In this document: piece by piece, positions 1 to 7,945 of the stretch
Position numbering within the stretch: position 1 is the first letter of the stretch
How the letters are laid out: every line of letters starts with the position of its first letter
DNA from: Hoylesella saccharolytica JCM 17484
GTDB taxonomy: Bacteria > Bacteroidota > Bacteroidia > Bacteroidales > Bacteroidaceae
DNA: 64,000 nt
Assembly: GCF_000614205.1 (NCBI RefSeq)
Contig: NZ_BAKN01000002.1
Coordinates: 186,001-250,000 of the forward strand
Direction of reading: 5' to 3'
Program-made: the position numbers and the translations under genes
Notes under the pieces: generated by a model
Database searches by the model: none
Seen by the model: the letters and a program-made list of their open reading frames with translations, nothing else
What the model was told of the DNA's origin: nothing

Positions 1-1112
1 TGTTCTGTATGATCAAGCAGCTCCCATTGGTTTTGCACCTTTGTATTGGTTTCCATCGTAACCTGTGTTTCGCCCCATTCAAAGCCGTAAGCCTTGTAAC
101 GGGGAATGAGATCGGTAAACAAAAGTGCGTTAACACCCTTAGCCCGATACTCAGGAAGCACACCGATCAACAACAAATCGACCACTTTGGTTTTGTGATA
201 TTTAATAGCGCGAAATACATGCCACCAACCGAAAGGCAGCAATCTGCCACGTCGACACTTTTGCAACGCCCGTGTAAGCGAAGGTATCGATATGCCCAAA
301 CCTACCAGTTTGTTATCTGCTGACGCGTCTTCAATAAGAGTTATCAAGTTGAGATCGGCCCACTGAAAATACATCTTTACATACTGGTCCATCTGTCTTT
401 GCGATAGCTGAGAATAACCATAAAGGTCTTTATACGTTTCGTTTATCAGCTGAAAAACGCGCTCACCATAGTTATCTTCAAAGATATCTTTCTTCGTTAG
501 CTTCTTTATTCGGAGATTATACCTGTTTTGTATCATCTCGCCTATCTTTGCAAACTTCTCCGGAATTTTGTCGGGCACATACAATTTGTATTCTACATAT
601 CGGTTATCTACCTCAAAACCGCCCATTTCTTCGATATGGCGAGGGTAGTATTCATAATTGTAGATAGTGGGCATGGTGCCCAATTGGTCGAACCCCCATG
701 TAAGCATACCCTCCGGGTCCATATCTGTAAAGCCCAGTGGGCCTACAATTTCAGTCATACCCTTTGCTTTTCCATAATCTTCAACAGCTTTTAAAAGCGC
801 CGAAGAAACCGCTTTATCATCAATAAAATCAATCCAACCGAAACGTACGCTTTTGCGTTGCCACTTCTCATTGGCCTTATGATTGATGATGGCAGCTACC
901 CTTCCAACCGCCTTTCCATCTTTGTAAGCCAGATAATATTCGGCCTCACAAAAATCAAAAGCTGCATTTTTGTCTTTACTCAGGGTATTTACTTCGTCTT
1001 GATAAAGGTTAGGCGCATCATACGGGTTGCCTTGATAAAGGTCATGATGCAAGTCGATAAATTTTTTCAAGTCGCGTTTTGACTCGACTTTTCTAATTTC
1101 CACAGATGACAT
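1..1112 (-). CDS. GNAT-family N-acetyltransferase, 3' end outside window
   Basis: The reading frame begins at ATG 1112 (protein starts MSSVEIRKVES) and stays open to the window edge, giving at least 370 residues without the C-terminus. It reads as a large GNAT-superfamily protein of the type common in Bacteroidetes: an N-terminal half with YYLAYKDGKAVGRVAAI typical of the acetyl-CoA fold, and a C-terminal half with VLPEYRAKGVNALLF, which resembles the acetyl-CoA-binding Q/RxxGxG/A loop. No substrate can be assigned. A well-formed Bacteroidetes promoter lies 31 nt upstream of the ATG, so this start is likely and the 5' leader short. Family call good, function unknown. Confidence 0.75.
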   Translation of the reverse strand, partial: MSSVEIRKVESKRDLKKFIDLHHDLYQGNPYDAPNLYQDEVNTLSKDKNAAFDFCEAEYYLAYKDGKAVGRVAAIINHKANEKWQRKSVRFGWIDFIDDKAVSSALLKAVEDYGKAKGMTEIVGPLGFTDMDPEGMLTWGFDQLGTMPTIYNYEYYPRHIEEMGGFEVDNRYVEYKLYVPDKIPEKFAKIGEMIQNRYNLRIKKLTKKDIFEDNYGERVFQLINETYKDLYGYSQLSQRQMDQYVKMYFQWADLNLITLIEDASADNKLVGLGISIPSLTRALQKCRRGRLLPFGWWHVFRAIKYHKTKVVDLLLIGVLPEYRAKGVNALLFTDLIPRYKAYGFEWGETQVTMETNTKVQNQWELLDHTE

Positions 1113-1142
1113 TTTCTATCAATAATTAAAGCTTTAAACGTA

Positions 1143-1172
1143 CAAATGTACAACAAATCGGGCATATGGCAA
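1143..1172 (-). promoter_or_regulatory. Promoter of the GNAT gene
   Basis: Read on the minus strand there is a TTG at 1172-1170, a 19-nt spacer, and TACATTTG at 1150-1143. This fits the Bacteroidetes sigma-ABfr consensus (TTG, 19-21 nt, TAnnTTTG). It lies 31 nt upstream of the ATG at 1112. Confidence 0.65.
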
Positions 1173-1353
1173 AATAAAAGCAAAGTTGGCAAGGCAGTCG
1201 TTAAAATGAAGTTAATCGAAAATTCTCCCATTCTTCAGACAAACCCAAACCATATTCGCCCTTAACATAATTAACCCTTTTATCTTAAAAACAAGGCTTT
1301 GATTTAACACGTAAAAAAGTTTCAATCAGCCGGAAATCAACGTTTATTTTGTC

Positions 1354-1528
1354 AAAAAACAGCTTTCGTTTTCCAAAACCATAGCTCCGGGTTTGCAAAA
1401 GCATAGCTTTTACCCGATGAAAACATAGCTTTTGACGTGCAAAACGATAGCTTTTACATACTAAAAGTTATCGTTTTAGGGTGTAAAACGGGGTTTTTGA
1501 AAGTGCAAAATTTCCCCATTAATTCGTA
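1354..1528. repeat. Degenerate 22-nt-period palindromic repeat array
   Basis: About eight units start at 1354, 1375, 1397, 1420, 1441, 1463, 1485 and 1507, so the spacing is 21-23 nt with mean 22. The core is an imperfect palindrome of about 15 nt, best seen as AAAAGCATAGCTTTT (1397) and AAAACGATAGCTTTT (1441), separated by 6-8 nt of unrelated sequence. Later units decay (AAAAGTTATCGTTTT, AAAACGGGGTTTTTG). The same core and period recur at 54779-54888. Confidence 0.8.
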
Positions 1529-1987
1529 ACTTGTTGATTTTCAGGTATTGAAATTTTTCGTAAATTTCCGAACAAAAGTGTGTTCGGTTAGTTCTATTTC
1601 AATTATACGATATGGACTTTTCTATTCACTCGCATTTTAATTGTCTATTTGCAACTATCTGTTCCGAACAGTTCTATCATCTCAGCTTATCATTCATTAA
1701 AAGCGGCAGACGCACAAACCCTATACCTCTACATCTTTAACAATAAGCAGATATTGTGAAGTCCGGATGAATATACGTGGCACGTGCGTACACAACAACA
1801 AAAAGAGCATGTAAAACATACCTGTAAACGTCTTTTAACGAATAGGGCTTTGCAGTTTAACCAGAAATTCTTTTTTTTGCAAAACAGCTTATTAACATTG
1901 TATATAAGACCAATAAGTCATCGTTCAAACCACCTGATTTACTAAACCCATCAACCTCTTATAAGCATCTAACTAAACAATAGAATA

Positions 1988-2488
1988 ATGAAAAATAAAA
2001 AATTTTGGCAAACATGGTTATCCGTTTTCGGGTTATCGGTAACACTCTACTTGTCTATCTGTTGGGTAAGAATCTATAGCGACATTCTTTTTGCAAGTGC
2101 TATTTTCTGTACTTGCTATTTCAGTTTTACTTGGGTTTGCGTGGCAAGACTGAAAAATAAATTGAATATCTCGGTCAACGCGCTTGTGGTCGCAGTGATG
2201 CTGGGCAGCGTTATATTGGAAATACCGGTACGCATTTTTGATTTTCCCGGAACGGGAGCGTCGTTATTAAGCCCTTTCATCGTTGCCATCAGCATTATTC
2301 TGGCTGCAGTGTGCGAGCATGAAAGGCGCCTCTCTGTATATATTCTAACTGCTGCTACCCTGCTGTTGCTTAATACCGTGGCACAAGATGTGTGGGTAAA
2401 CTTTGTTCAGGAACAAAAGCACCTTCGTAAAAAAGTAATTGAAAAAGGCAAAAAGCAGCCCCTCGAGGTTAAATCTTTTCGCAAATAA
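1988..2488 (+). CDS. Small multi-pass membrane protein of unknown function
   Basis: 166 residues starting MKNKKFWQTW. Four hydrophobic segments are visible at about residues 9-28, 30-53, 63-82 and 90-108, with a fifth weaker one near 117-133. A strongly basic cytoplasmic-type tail follows (KHLRKKVIEKGKKQ). No family is recognised and there is no catalytic motif. It stands alone on the + strand, with a long gene-free region upstream. Its last 20 nt overlap the 3' end of the convergent methyltransferase gene, so the two transcripts are complementary at their ends. That it is a real gene rests on its length, membrane character and start context. Confidence 0.6.
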   Translation: MKNKKFWQTWLSVFGLSVTLYLSICWVRIYSDILFASAIFCTCYFSFTWVCVARLKNKLNISVNALVVAVMLGSVILEIPVRIFDFPGTGASLLSPFIVAISIILAAVCEHERRLSVYILTAATLLLLNTVAQDVWVNFVQEQKHLRKKVIEKGKKQPLEVKSFRK

Positions 2489-3725
2489 GCAGTCGTTTTT
2501 GGTTTTGGGTGTCGGTGGTGGCAAAGATATACACTGCCCCACCCTCTCTGAGGCGAAGCCGTTTGCGCAGTTCTGCCACACTCATGGGGAAATTACGCAC
2601 AGCAATATTGGCTTGATTAATACCTTGCAAAGCGGCCTTTACCTCCTTCTTATTGAGCGATGAAATGGCTTTTATTTGAAATTTCCGACCAAAAACGCCG
2701 GGCAGTAACTGTTGCGAAACAAAGAGATGAGAATGGGCGGCTATGCTTGCAACCCCGAAGCGAGCAGAAAACAATGCAAAGGCACCCGCTTTCATCAGCG
2801 ACGAATAGGGTTCGTAGAGAAACATTCCGGGAAGAAGCGTATTTTGAAAAACAGACAAAAAGGTTTTATTTTCTTCGGTAAAATCATAAGAAAACGTTTC
2901 ATTATCATTGGCACAAATAACCGAAAGTCTATGTTCACACGATGTATCTGTCTGCCAAAAACAAGAACGCGAAAGCACAAGAAGCAGTTCTTTACACTCG
3001 TTTTTTACCGCAACGATATGTACTTCGCACACAATGCACTCTTCACGATTCAGCACACTGACGGCATACTGCCAATCAAGCATGGGCGAAAGTTTCAGTA
3101 ATACGCAACGGGCTTTATTGAGCAAAGTATCGAGCAACTGGGTAACATCGGGGATACAGTCGCTCATCAAAACAGTTTTACCACCGTTTTCGTTCCTGCG
3201 GGCAGGGTCAAGATAAATCCAATCGGTGGGTTCCATCTCTCGAAGATAGTCGGTAGCATCGCCACAAACCACCTCCGACCGCTCTAAACCCAGCAACGGA
3301 AAGTTGTTTCGCGCCATTTCACAAAGTTGCGACTGCCGTTCTACGTACACCGAACGTTGAAACAAAGGAGCAATAAACGAGAAATCTACGCCCATTCCAC
3401 CGGTAAGATCGACCCATTGAAGGGGTAAAGGTTGAGTCGAAACGGGACTTTGAGATGATATAAACATAGATATTCGGCGCACTAAAGCTGCCTTATAAAT
3501 GGCCGTTTGCTCCGAAGAACACTGTTCCATCGACAAATGAGGCGGATAAATCAGCCCCTCTGTTGCAGCCCACGACGGCAGTTTGGTGCGTGCCATACGT
3601 CTACCCACAATCTGATTGAGCGCAAACGGCATATCAACATCAGGATAACGGGCCGCCAGGAAAGCCAGTTGGTGCACGTCATCATCGACATGAGTTTCAA
3701 TAAACAAACGGGTTGCTGCGTTCAT
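2469..3725 (-). CDS. THUMP-like class I SAM-dependent methyltransferase (PG_1098-type)
   Basis: 418 residues. The middle holds a class I methyltransferase core: WVDLTGGMGVDFSFIAP is the SAM-binding motif I (about residues 127-143), VCGDATDYL the acidic motif, and WIYLDPARR the DPxR/DPPY-like catalytic-loop motif. The N-terminal part (LNQIVGRRMARTKLPSWAA) and the C-terminal ferredoxin-like/THUMP-like part match the Bacteroidetes PG_1098 family, usually annotated as a THUMP-like domain protein. The THUMP-like fold suggests an RNA substrate, but that is inference. It begins 20 nt after the M15 peptidase stop and is probably co-transcribed with it from the promoter near 4506-4534. Confidence 0.8.
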   Translation of the reverse strand: MNAATRLFIETHVDDDVHQLAFLAARYPDVDMPFALNQIVGRRMARTKLPSWAATEGLIYPPHLSMEQCSSEQTAIYKAALVRRISMFISSQSPVSTQPLPLQWVDLTGGMGVDFSFIAPLFQRSVYVERQSQLCEMARNNFPLLGLERSEVVCGDATDYLREMEPTDWIYLDPARRNENGGKTVLMSDCIPDVTQLLDTLLNKARCVLLKLSPMLDWQYAVSVLNREECIVCEVHIVAVKNECKELLLVLSRSCFWQTDTSCEHRLSVICANDNETFSYDFTEENKTFLSVFQNTLLPGMFLYEPYSSLMKAGAFALFSARFGVASIAAHSHLFVSQQLLPGVFGRKFQIKAISSLNKKEVKAALQGINQANIAVRNFPMSVAELRKRLRLREGGAVYIFATTDTQNQKRLLICEKI

Positions 3726-3744
3726 TCCAACTTTATTATTGTTC

Positions 3745-4419
3745 TTATTCTATCACTCTATACTTCTGTTTCGCTTCAGCTCTACTTTTAAAATTAAAAT
3801 GCCACCACTCTGTTCGCAGCGGTTTAAAACCGGCAGAACGCATCACTTCGCGCAATAATTGTCGATTTTTCCGAGCTTGTTGGCTTATTTTTCTTTCGGC
3901 AACCAGTTGCGCTTCGATGTCGATATGAGCCTCACGACCCAAATGATCCACTTTTGTTCCCATCGGAATACTATCTCCTTTCAAGGTACACAGCGTAATA
4001 TCAACCGCCAAACCATAGTTATGCAATCCGCCACCATGCGCCGGATTACTGACATAAATACGTTGAGCCGTCTTTTTTACTTGATTCCACATTTTTTGCT
4101 GAATGCGCATCGGGCGGGCAGCATCGTATACTTTAAGACTCAAATCAGGTCGCAACTGTTTCAGTTTGCGCTGTGCAGCCACCAAAGCAGCAGCTGCTTC
4201 AGGGTGCAAATAAGCCTCACGCAAATCATCATAAAGTACACAACCCACAAAATTGTCTGCGCGGGCATACATCAAAGACACAAAAATAGACGGTTCTAAC
4301 GTATGAATATTGACATAGCCTTGTCGTTCCAACGATTGCGCAGTCTTGCTTAAGCCGGTTTGTGCAAATGCAGAAGATGAGACCGACAAAAAGAAAATAA
4401 TCAATACTTTTTTTACCAT
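3745..4419 (-). CDS. Secreted M15-family D-Ala-D-Ala dipeptidase-like peptidase
   Basis: A start at ATG 4419 gives MVKKVLIIFFLSVSSSAFAQ, a classic Sec signal peptide. The upstream TTG/ATG at 4455 would put 12 residues in front of it and is less likely. The mature protein has the M15D (VanX/DdpX-like) zinc site: HNYGLAVDIT supplies the H and D ligands, and EWWHFNF near the C-terminus supplies the E/H pair. The YDAARPMRIQQKMW block is the family SxRP-type motif. Known members cleave D-Ala-D-Ala or related peptidoglycan dipeptides in the periplasm. Length (224 aa) is normal. It is the first gene of a two-gene unit with the methyltransferase. Confidence 0.88.
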   Translation of the reverse strand: MVKKVLIIFFLSVSSSAFAQTGLSKTAQSLERQGYVNIHTLEPSIFVSLMYARADNFVGCVLYDDLREAYLHPEAAAALVAAQRKLKQLRPDLSLKVYDAARPMRIQQKMWNQVKKTAQRIYVSNPAHGGGLHNYGLAVDITLCTLKGDSIPMGTKVDHLGREAHIDIEAQLVAERKISQQARKNRQLLREVMRSAGFKPLRTEWWHFNFKSRAEAKQKYRVIE

Positions 4420-4505
4420 AAACCAGAGATTGATGGGTAGAAACAGTGCTACCATACCACTTTAAACTTGAGTTACTCTATATAATAAGGTGTAAAAAAT
4501 CTATA

Positions 4506-4534
4506 CAAAGGTACGAAAAACCAGCGGGCTGCAA
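4506..4534 (-). promoter_or_regulatory. Promoter of the M15 peptidase-methyltransferase unit
   Basis: On the minus strand, TACCTTTG at 4513-4506 is preceded by TTG at 4534-4532 with an 18-nt spacer, slightly short of the usual 19-21. It lies 87 nt upstream of the preferred ATG (4419). Confidence 0.5.
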
Positions 4535-4643
4535 GTCTTCATTACTTCTTTAATTCAACTATCTTCCATTTCCAACAGCGCAAAAGACAACATTATTTAA
4601 CGCAGAAGAGGAAAAGTTGAAATGTTATTACGCTTTTTGTCGG

Positions 4644-4651
4644 TAAGTTTG
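4644..4651 (+). promoter_or_regulatory. Likely -7 element for the RteC-like gene
   Basis: TAAGTTTG matches TAnnTTTG and lies 72 nt upstream of ATG 4724. The best upstream TTG (4617-4619) is 24 nt away, longer than the consensus spacing, so the -33 element is uncertain. Confidence 0.4.
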
Positions 4652-4723
4652 CACTTGAAAAAACACGATATGAGCAACCTGTTTTGATGACCATTAAATT
4701 ATTAAAAGCTAATTATTAAAGTT

Positions 4724-5197
4724 ATGAATCTCAACAAGTACACAAACACAATGAACAACCTACACAACACAACCCTAACAAAAGAGCGATTAAATGAGGC
4801 AAAAAAGCACCTTATCAATGCCTTCTTACCCCTATTAGACCTATCACCCAACCAGCAAACAACATGGATGGGAACAAAAACCGACCTTTTGGAAATGACC
4901 CATCTGGTGTACGAAACTGGTGAAATAAAAGACGAAATGGGACGTCCTGCCACCTTTCTATGGCTGGTACGTAGAGTGTGCAACAATCTTCACGTGTCTG
5001 TTCCTTGTAATCCCAACACCTTAGTAAGCAAAGCTATGCAGCGTAAAAACGTACAACAGGCACCGCTCTTGGAACGATACGGCTGGCAATTGTTCAACCG
5101 AAACAATCTCGAACCGTTGAATTGTTGGCTCAATTGGGCAGCCAACCCAAAGAGTAGCCTCAACACTAGCCCACAAAAGCTTGACAGCGGTATTTAA
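4724..5197 (+). CDS. RteC-like helical protein upstream of HU gene
   Basis: 157 residues, mostly alpha-helical, with no signal peptide or membrane segment. The segment TTWMGTKTDLLEMTHLVYETG followed by TFLWLVRRVCNNL and KAMQRKNVQQAPLLERY resembles the C-terminal domain of RteC-family proteins (W-x-G-x-KTDL-x-E-x-x-x-A/V-x-x-x-G, then KKxxR). RteC itself is a DNA-binding activator from Bacteroides conjugative transposons. The short N-terminus (about 45 aa) means this is only the C-terminal-type domain, so DNA binding is inferred. It precedes the HU-family gene, and the HU promoter lies at its 3' end. The C-terminal 25 residues look unstructured. Confidence 0.6.
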   Translation: MNLNKYTNTMNNLHNTTLTKERLNEAKKHLINAFLPLLDLSPNQQTTWMGTKTDLLEMTHLVYETGEIKDEMGRPATFLWLVRRVCNNLHVSVPCNPNTLVSKAMQRKNVQQAPLLERYGWQLFNRNNLEPLNCWLNWAANPKSSLNTSPQKLDSGI

Positions 5198-5211
5198 ATC
5201 GCTTAACTTTG
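5181..5211 (+). promoter_or_regulatory. Promoter of the HU-family gene
   Basis: TTG at 5181-5183, a 20-nt spacer, then TAACTTTG at 5204-5211: a full match to the Bacteroidetes promoter consensus. It straddles the stop codon of the RteC-like gene and would give a leader of about 145 nt before ATG 5365. Confidence 0.7.
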
Positions 5212-5364
5212 CAGATGTAAAAAGACAATCAACTCTCGATAAAACAGAGAAAAATGCACAATGTCGACTAGTGTAACAAAACAGATGTTTTCTGCTATCT
5301 GAAGAAGAGAGACGACGGTCTGATACACAATAAATAATTTATAACCATTTAAAACATTTTTATC

Positions 5365-5811
5365 ATGTCAGTATTTTATAAACTGCGTCAAGAGAAAAGA
5401 CAGACGAGTAAGAACAAAGGAAAGTGGTACGCACGTGCCGTAGTAACCGAAACGGTAGACACAACGATGTTAGCCAACATCATGCAACAGAACTGTACGG
5501 TCAAGAAGTCGGATATTCTGGCCGTATTGGCTGAATTAGCAGAGGTGATGCAACAGCAATTACAAAATTCTAAGCGTGTAAAACTCGATGGATTGGGAAC
5601 TTTTAAGATTGGTATCCGAACGAAAGCCGCCGACAATCCGAAAGATTTTAACGTGCAAAAGAATGTGGTCAACACCCACATCTTGTTCAGACCGGAAACC
5701 CGGATCAATAAAAACAAGAGTAGGATGCGTGCTTTGCTTGACGGCTGTAAGGTACAGGAGCTGCCTGAAAATAAGGTAGACAAAGCCAAAAAGTCGGAAC
5801 CTGGTCATTAA
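5365..5811 (+). CDS. HU-family DNA-binding protein (HU-HUNT type)
   Basis: 148 residues. It starts with MSVFYKLRQEK, has the family's TETVDTTMLANIMQQNCTVKKSDILAVL helical dimerisation region, and continues with KRVKLDGLGTFKIGIRTKAAD, the beta-arm entry conserved in HU/IHF proteins. The final 35 residues are a lysine-rich tail. This is the long HU-related family abundant in Bacteroidetes (HUNT/HU_rel), which differs from canonical 90-aa HU by N- and C-terminal extensions. It probably binds and bends DNA. In this phylum it is often followed by a tiny smalltalk-type peptide gene, as here. It has its own promoter at 5181-5211. Confidence 0.9.
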   Translation: MSVFYKLRQEKRQTSKNKGKWYARAVVTETVDTTMLANIMQQNCTVKKSDILAVLAELAEVMQQQLQNSKRVKLDGLGTFKIGIRTKAADNPKDFNVQKNVVNTHILFRPETRINKNKSRMRALLDGCKVQELPENKVDKAKKSEPGH

Positions 5812-6029
5812 CCGAAACAGCGTCTGAACATCACCTAACAAAAACAACGGGGTGGTAAGTGGGCATTCTATTGTATCAAAAGCAATTAACAAAGACGAGC
5901 ATACAACCAATCTTTGTACCTAAGACACCATGAAAAACACCTTTTGCATAGTATTGCCAACGAACTACCCCATTGTTTGTTATCCCGATGAAACCGTTAT
6001 TTTATAAACCTTTTAATAAATTGAAAATC

Positions 6030-6143
6030 ATGAGTAAAGTAAACATGTCTAATTGGAAACTGATTATCAAAGTAATTGCTGCCGTTGCCACCGCCATTCT
6101 TGGCGTAATCGTAGGCAAAGGAGGAAGCGATGAAACTGAATAA
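6030..6143 (+). CDS. Tiny smalltalk-like membrane peptide
   Basis: 37 codons from ATG 6030 to TAA 6143. The peptide has a short polar start (MSKVNMSNWK), one hydrophobic helix (LIIKVIAAVATAILGVIVG) and an acidic tail (GGSDETE). Its size, the W-K before the helix, and its place downstream of an HU-family gene match the smalltalk protein family of Bacteroidales. Function unknown; it is probably a single-pass inner-membrane peptide. It overlaps the next tiny frame by 14 nt in another reading frame, which suggests translational coupling. Confidence 0.6.
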   Translation: MSKVNMSNWKLIIKVIAAVATAILGVIVGKGGSDETE

Positions 6144-6234
6144 AGACAATAGAGAGATGATTCTCTTTATCTTGAAAGCTGTAGCTTTGGTGATAACCAC
6201 GGTGGCGGTGATCAGTTGCAGCATTCTTTTTTAA
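6130..6234 (+). CDS. Second tiny hydrophobic peptide, overlapping the smalltalk-like gene
   Basis: 34 codons (starts MKLNKDNREM, then LFILKAVALVITTVAVISCSILF). It has one membrane helix and a cysteine near the C-terminus. Its ATG lies inside the last 14 nt of the upstream tiny gene, an arrangement typical of coupled genes. No family name is certain; the helix resembles that of smalltalk peptides, so it may be a second member. A hairpin terminator follows at 6287. Confidence 0.5.
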   Translation: MKLNKDNREMILFILKAVALVITTVAVISCSILF

Positions 6235-6286
6235 TCGCGGTAGAGGGCTCGAAACCAGACACAAAAAGCCTCTCGAAATAGTAACT

Positions 6287-6320
6287 GCAGGCGGAACTTA
6301 AAAAAGTTACCGCCTGCTTT
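6287..6320 (+). terminator. Intrinsic terminator after the tiny-peptide genes
   Basis: GCAGGCGG (6287-6294) pairs perfectly with CCGCCTGC (6310-6317), with extra ACTT/AAGT pairing inside the stem, and is followed by TTT. It separates the HU-peptide unit from the polysaccharide locus. Confidence 0.7.
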
Positions 6321-6430
6321 CTGATAAATTGAAACATCTGAAGTCCTCACCGATTATTACTGCCCTAACAAATCCACCTGTTTAAGACGCAAAGAACACT
6401 GGTTATAAATTGTAATTCAACCTTATATTA

Positions 6431-6462
6431 TTTGTAAATATGACAAAAAATATCTATTTTTG
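6431..6462 (+). promoter_or_regulatory. Main promoter of the polysaccharide locus
   Basis: TTTG at 6431-6434, a 20-nt spacer, then TATTTTTG at 6455-6462: a full consensus Bacteroidetes promoter. It is the only strong promoter seen between the terminator at 6287 and glf, so it is the best candidate for driving the operon. I found no flanking inverted repeats of the kind that invert Bacteroides fragilis capsule promoters. Confidence 0.7.
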
Positions 6463-6778
6463 CCAAAAATATATTATACGGTAAAAAGACACTTGCGAAC
6501 ATCTAATAAGTTCTAAAGCAGGAAGAAATTTGTCGTAGGGATAGAGTCCTTTGCTTCTTTCTTATCAAGACAAGAGGGAGGAGAAGATATATAATATAAC
6601 CAACTTCGTATTTCTAACAGATTATAAAGTAAATCAAGTCAAGAAAGATTGTGTTCCGTGCAGGAGTTCGTTTTGAACTTACAGAGGTCGAAAGTGCATA
6701 TTTTTTTAATTATCCAACTTATCTTTCCACCTATAAAACTTCCTTTTTCTTTCATCAACAGTTATCTTTAATCAACAA
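6463..6778 (+). other. Roughly 310-nt untranslated leader before glf
   Basis: No coding frame is visible between the predicted start near 6469 and ATG 6779. There is a short hairpin AGTTC/GAACT around 6665-6680 and an AT-rich final 80 nt. There is no UpxY- or UpxZ-like gene here, unlike Bacteroides capsule loci. The length leaves room for leader-based control of a very long operon, but I cannot name an element. Confidence 0.45.
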
Positions 6779-7924
6779 ATGAATACCCCAAATTATGACT
6801 ATTTGATTGTTGGATCCGGTCTTTTCGGTGCAGTATTTGCCTATTTGGCAAAGAAACAAGGAAAGAAATGTCTTGTTATAGATAAACGGGTACACGTAGG
6901 AGGTAATCTGTATTGTGAAAAGGTGGCCGGAATTAACGTACACACATACGGCGCACACATCTTCCATACATCCAGCAAACGTGTATGGGACTTTGTCAAT
7001 TCATTGGTACCGTTTAATCGGTATACCAATAGTCCGGTAGCCCATTATCAGGGAAAGCTCTATAATTTGCCTTTTAACATGAATACATTCTATCAGATGT
7101 GGGGCACAAAAACGCCACAAGAGGCAATAGCTAAGATAGAAGAACAACGCCAAGAGGCCTTAGAAAGAATGAAGGCTATAGGCGTAGCAGAACCTCGGAA
7201 CTTGGAAGAACAAGCCTTGTTGCTAATCGGTAGGGATATTTATGAGTACCTTATCAAAGGTTATACGGAAAAACAATGGGGAAGGAAGTGCACAGACTTA
7301 CCTGCATTTATCATCAAACGACTGCCTGTTCGCTTTGTCTACGATAACAATTACTTCAACGACCAGTATCAAGGAATACCTGTCGGAGGTTATAATGTAC
7401 TTATTGATGCATTGCTAGAGGGTATCGAAACACAAGTAAATGTTGACTATTTCGCTCATCGAGACTATTTCGACACATTAGCAACTCAAATTGTTTTTAC
7501 CGGGAAAATCGATGAGTTTTACGATTATCGCTTTGGTAATTTGGAATATCGAACGGTACGCTTTGAGCAAGAAACTTTGGAAACGCCCAATTATCAGGGG
7601 AACGCGGTGATAAATTATACTGAGGGCACGGTACCTTACACCCGTATTATTGAACACAAACATTTTGAAATGTTTGGCGAAGAGGTATATAAAACGCCTC
7701 AAACAGTTATCTCGCGAGAGTATTCTACCGAATGGAAACCAGGCATCGAGCCTTACTATCCTGTTAATGATGACCGTAACAATAAGCTTTATCTCCGATA
7801 CAAACAGCTTGCCGATAAAGAACCACGCATAATCTTCGGCGGTCGTTTGGCGGAATACAAATATTATGATATGGCCCCGATTGTAGATAGGGTAAGGCGG
7901 ATGTTTGAAGATAAACAAGTATAA
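6779..7924 (+). CDS. glf: UDP-galactopyranose mutase
   Basis: 381 residues, the normal length for bacterial UGM. The N-terminal FAD-binding motif is LIVGSGLFGAVFA (residues 9-21), followed by KCLVIDKRVHVGGNLY. HTYGAHIFHT, YIKGYTEKQWG and GGYNVLIDALLEG are diagnostic blocks of the family. The enzyme converts UDP-galactopyranose to UDP-galactofuranose in the cytoplasm using reduced FAD, so the glycan made here probably contains galactofuranose. It is the first gene of the locus and is followed after 21 nt by a frameshifted acyltransferase. Confidence 0.96.
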   Translation: MNTPNYDYLIVGSGLFGAVFAYLAKKQGKKCLVIDKRVHVGGNLYCEKVAGINVHTYGAHIFHTSSKRVWDFVNSLVPFNRYTNSPVAHYQGKLYNLPFNMNTFYQMWGTKTPQEAIAKIEEQRQEALERMKAIGVAEPRNLEEQALLLIGRDIYEYLIKGYTEKQWGRKCTDLPAFIIKRLPVRFVYDNNYFNDQYQGIPVGGYNVLIDALLEGIETQVNVDYFAHRDYFDTLATQIVFTGKIDEFYDYRFGNLEYRTVRFEQETLETPNYQGNAVINYTEGTVPYTRIIEHKHFEMFGEEVYKTPQTVISREYSTEWKPGIEPYYPVNDDRNNKLYLRYKQLADKEPRIIFGGRLAEYKYYDMAPIVDRVRRMFEDKQV

Positions 7925-7945
7925 AAGGGCACATTGAGGGTGAAC

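Larger units (their letters stand above)
1113..1987. other. Gene-free 875-bp divergent intergenic region
   Basis: No credible coding frame is seen between the divergently oriented GNAT gene and the small membrane protein. It holds the GNAT promoter (1143-1172) and a degenerate 22-nt repeat array (1354-1528). The rest is AT-rich with no further structure that I can defend. I found no convincing TAnnTTTG motif for the gene at 1988. Confidence 0.6.

Noticed and set aside
1354..1528. CRISPR array
   Set aside because: Units repeat every 22 nt with spacers of only 6-8 nt and palindromic cores. No cas genes occur in the window.
5930..6007. 25-codon frame (MKNTFCIVLPTN) upstream of the smalltalk-like gene
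   Set aside because: Too short, no family resemblance, and not hydrophobic. It may be leader sequence.
6321..6778. Invertible promoter as in Bacteroides fragilis capsule loci
   Set aside because: I could not find inverted repeats flanking the 6431-6462 promoter, and no invertase gene is nearby.
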